This document shows positions 63,885-64,000 of a stretch of 64,000 bases of DNA, one piece after another; position 1 is the stretch's first letter; each line of letters starts with the position of its first letter. Both the position numbers and the translations under genes were made by a program. The notes under the pieces are model-generated. The model ran no database searches, was not told the DNA's origin, and was given only the letters and a program-made list of their open reading frames with translations. Origin of the DNA: Leisingera sp. ANG-M7. Its GTDB lineage: Bacteria > Pseudomonadota > Alphaproteobacteria > Rhodobacterales > Rhodobacteraceae. Location: the NCBI RefSeq assembly GCF_000813965.1, contig NZ_JWLI01000006.1, positions 124,001-188,000 of the forward strand, written 5' to 3'.

Positions 63885-64000
63885 GTTTCAGTGCAGCGGT
63901 TAATCTGGCTTGAACCTGCAAAGGCTGTGCCTGTGCAGAAAATGCGCATAGACCTTGCGCTGTTTGCGTGCCTAAGCACTTGACCTGATAGCGCCCGCAC

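Overview
The window looks like a marine alphaproteobacterium of the Rhodobacteraceae (roseobacter group). The GC-rich chromosomal genes at the right end (dusA, a TauE/SafE transporter, DUF1289, ruvX, ccmI and a complete heterotetrameric sarcosine oxidase cluster soxBDAG) are typical of that family. This placement is inference from gene content; no rRNA or tRNA gene was seen.

Positions 1 to about 51,440 read as one large genomic island, a stack of defence systems, inserted at the 5' end of the tRNA-dihydrouridine synthase gene dusA. A tyrosine integrase (49818-51119) lies directly beside dusA and points away from it, and the conserved 5' stretch of dusA is the expected attachment core. The far end of the island is outside the window. 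From left to right the island holds: (i) RADAR, with the C-terminal part of RdrA and a whole RdrB adenosine-deaminase-like protein (1-3950); (ii) a tightly coupled minus-strand operon of a WYL regulator, an AddB-like nuclease, an AddA-like helicase-nuclease, a DUF6361 protein, a phospholipase-D-fold protein and a large superfamily 2 helicase (5142-18127), the best candidate here for an under-described system; (iii) a HelD-like helicase with an apparent nuclease insertion and zinc ribbons, plus a DEDDh exonuclease (18507-22204); (iv) an IS3-type transposase remnant, a small unknown gene pair and a second DEDDh-like exonuclease (22266-24549); (v) a complete type I Zorya system, zorABCD (24802-32291); (vi) a gene-poor stretch with a small operon that includes a probable frameshift (32292-34262); (vii) a recombination module of two tyrosine recombinases and a small helix-turn-helix protein, with a divergent ATPase gene (34663-40832); (viii) a type I restriction-modification operon, hsdM-hsdS-HEPN-DUF4268-hsdR (41019-48551); (ix) the integration end, with a PrtN-like activator, an IS66 transposase remnant and the integrase (48801-51119).

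The defence operons show dense translational coupling (ATGA and TGATG overlaps). Two regulatory signals stand out. A 16-bp element, TGACAGTTT(T/C)TGACAC, occurs both upstream of the WYL gene and between it and the AddB-like gene, and is a likely operator. A 15-bp element lies at an identical distance (28 nt) from the start codons of the PrtN-like activator and the integrase, suggesting shared control of excision.

To the right of dusA is ordinary chromosome: transport, a PhyH-type dioxygenase, small conserved proteins, Holliday-junction resolvase-like RuvX, cytochrome c maturation CcmI, soxBDAG ending in a strong terminator, and three tandem secreted paralogues of unknown function.
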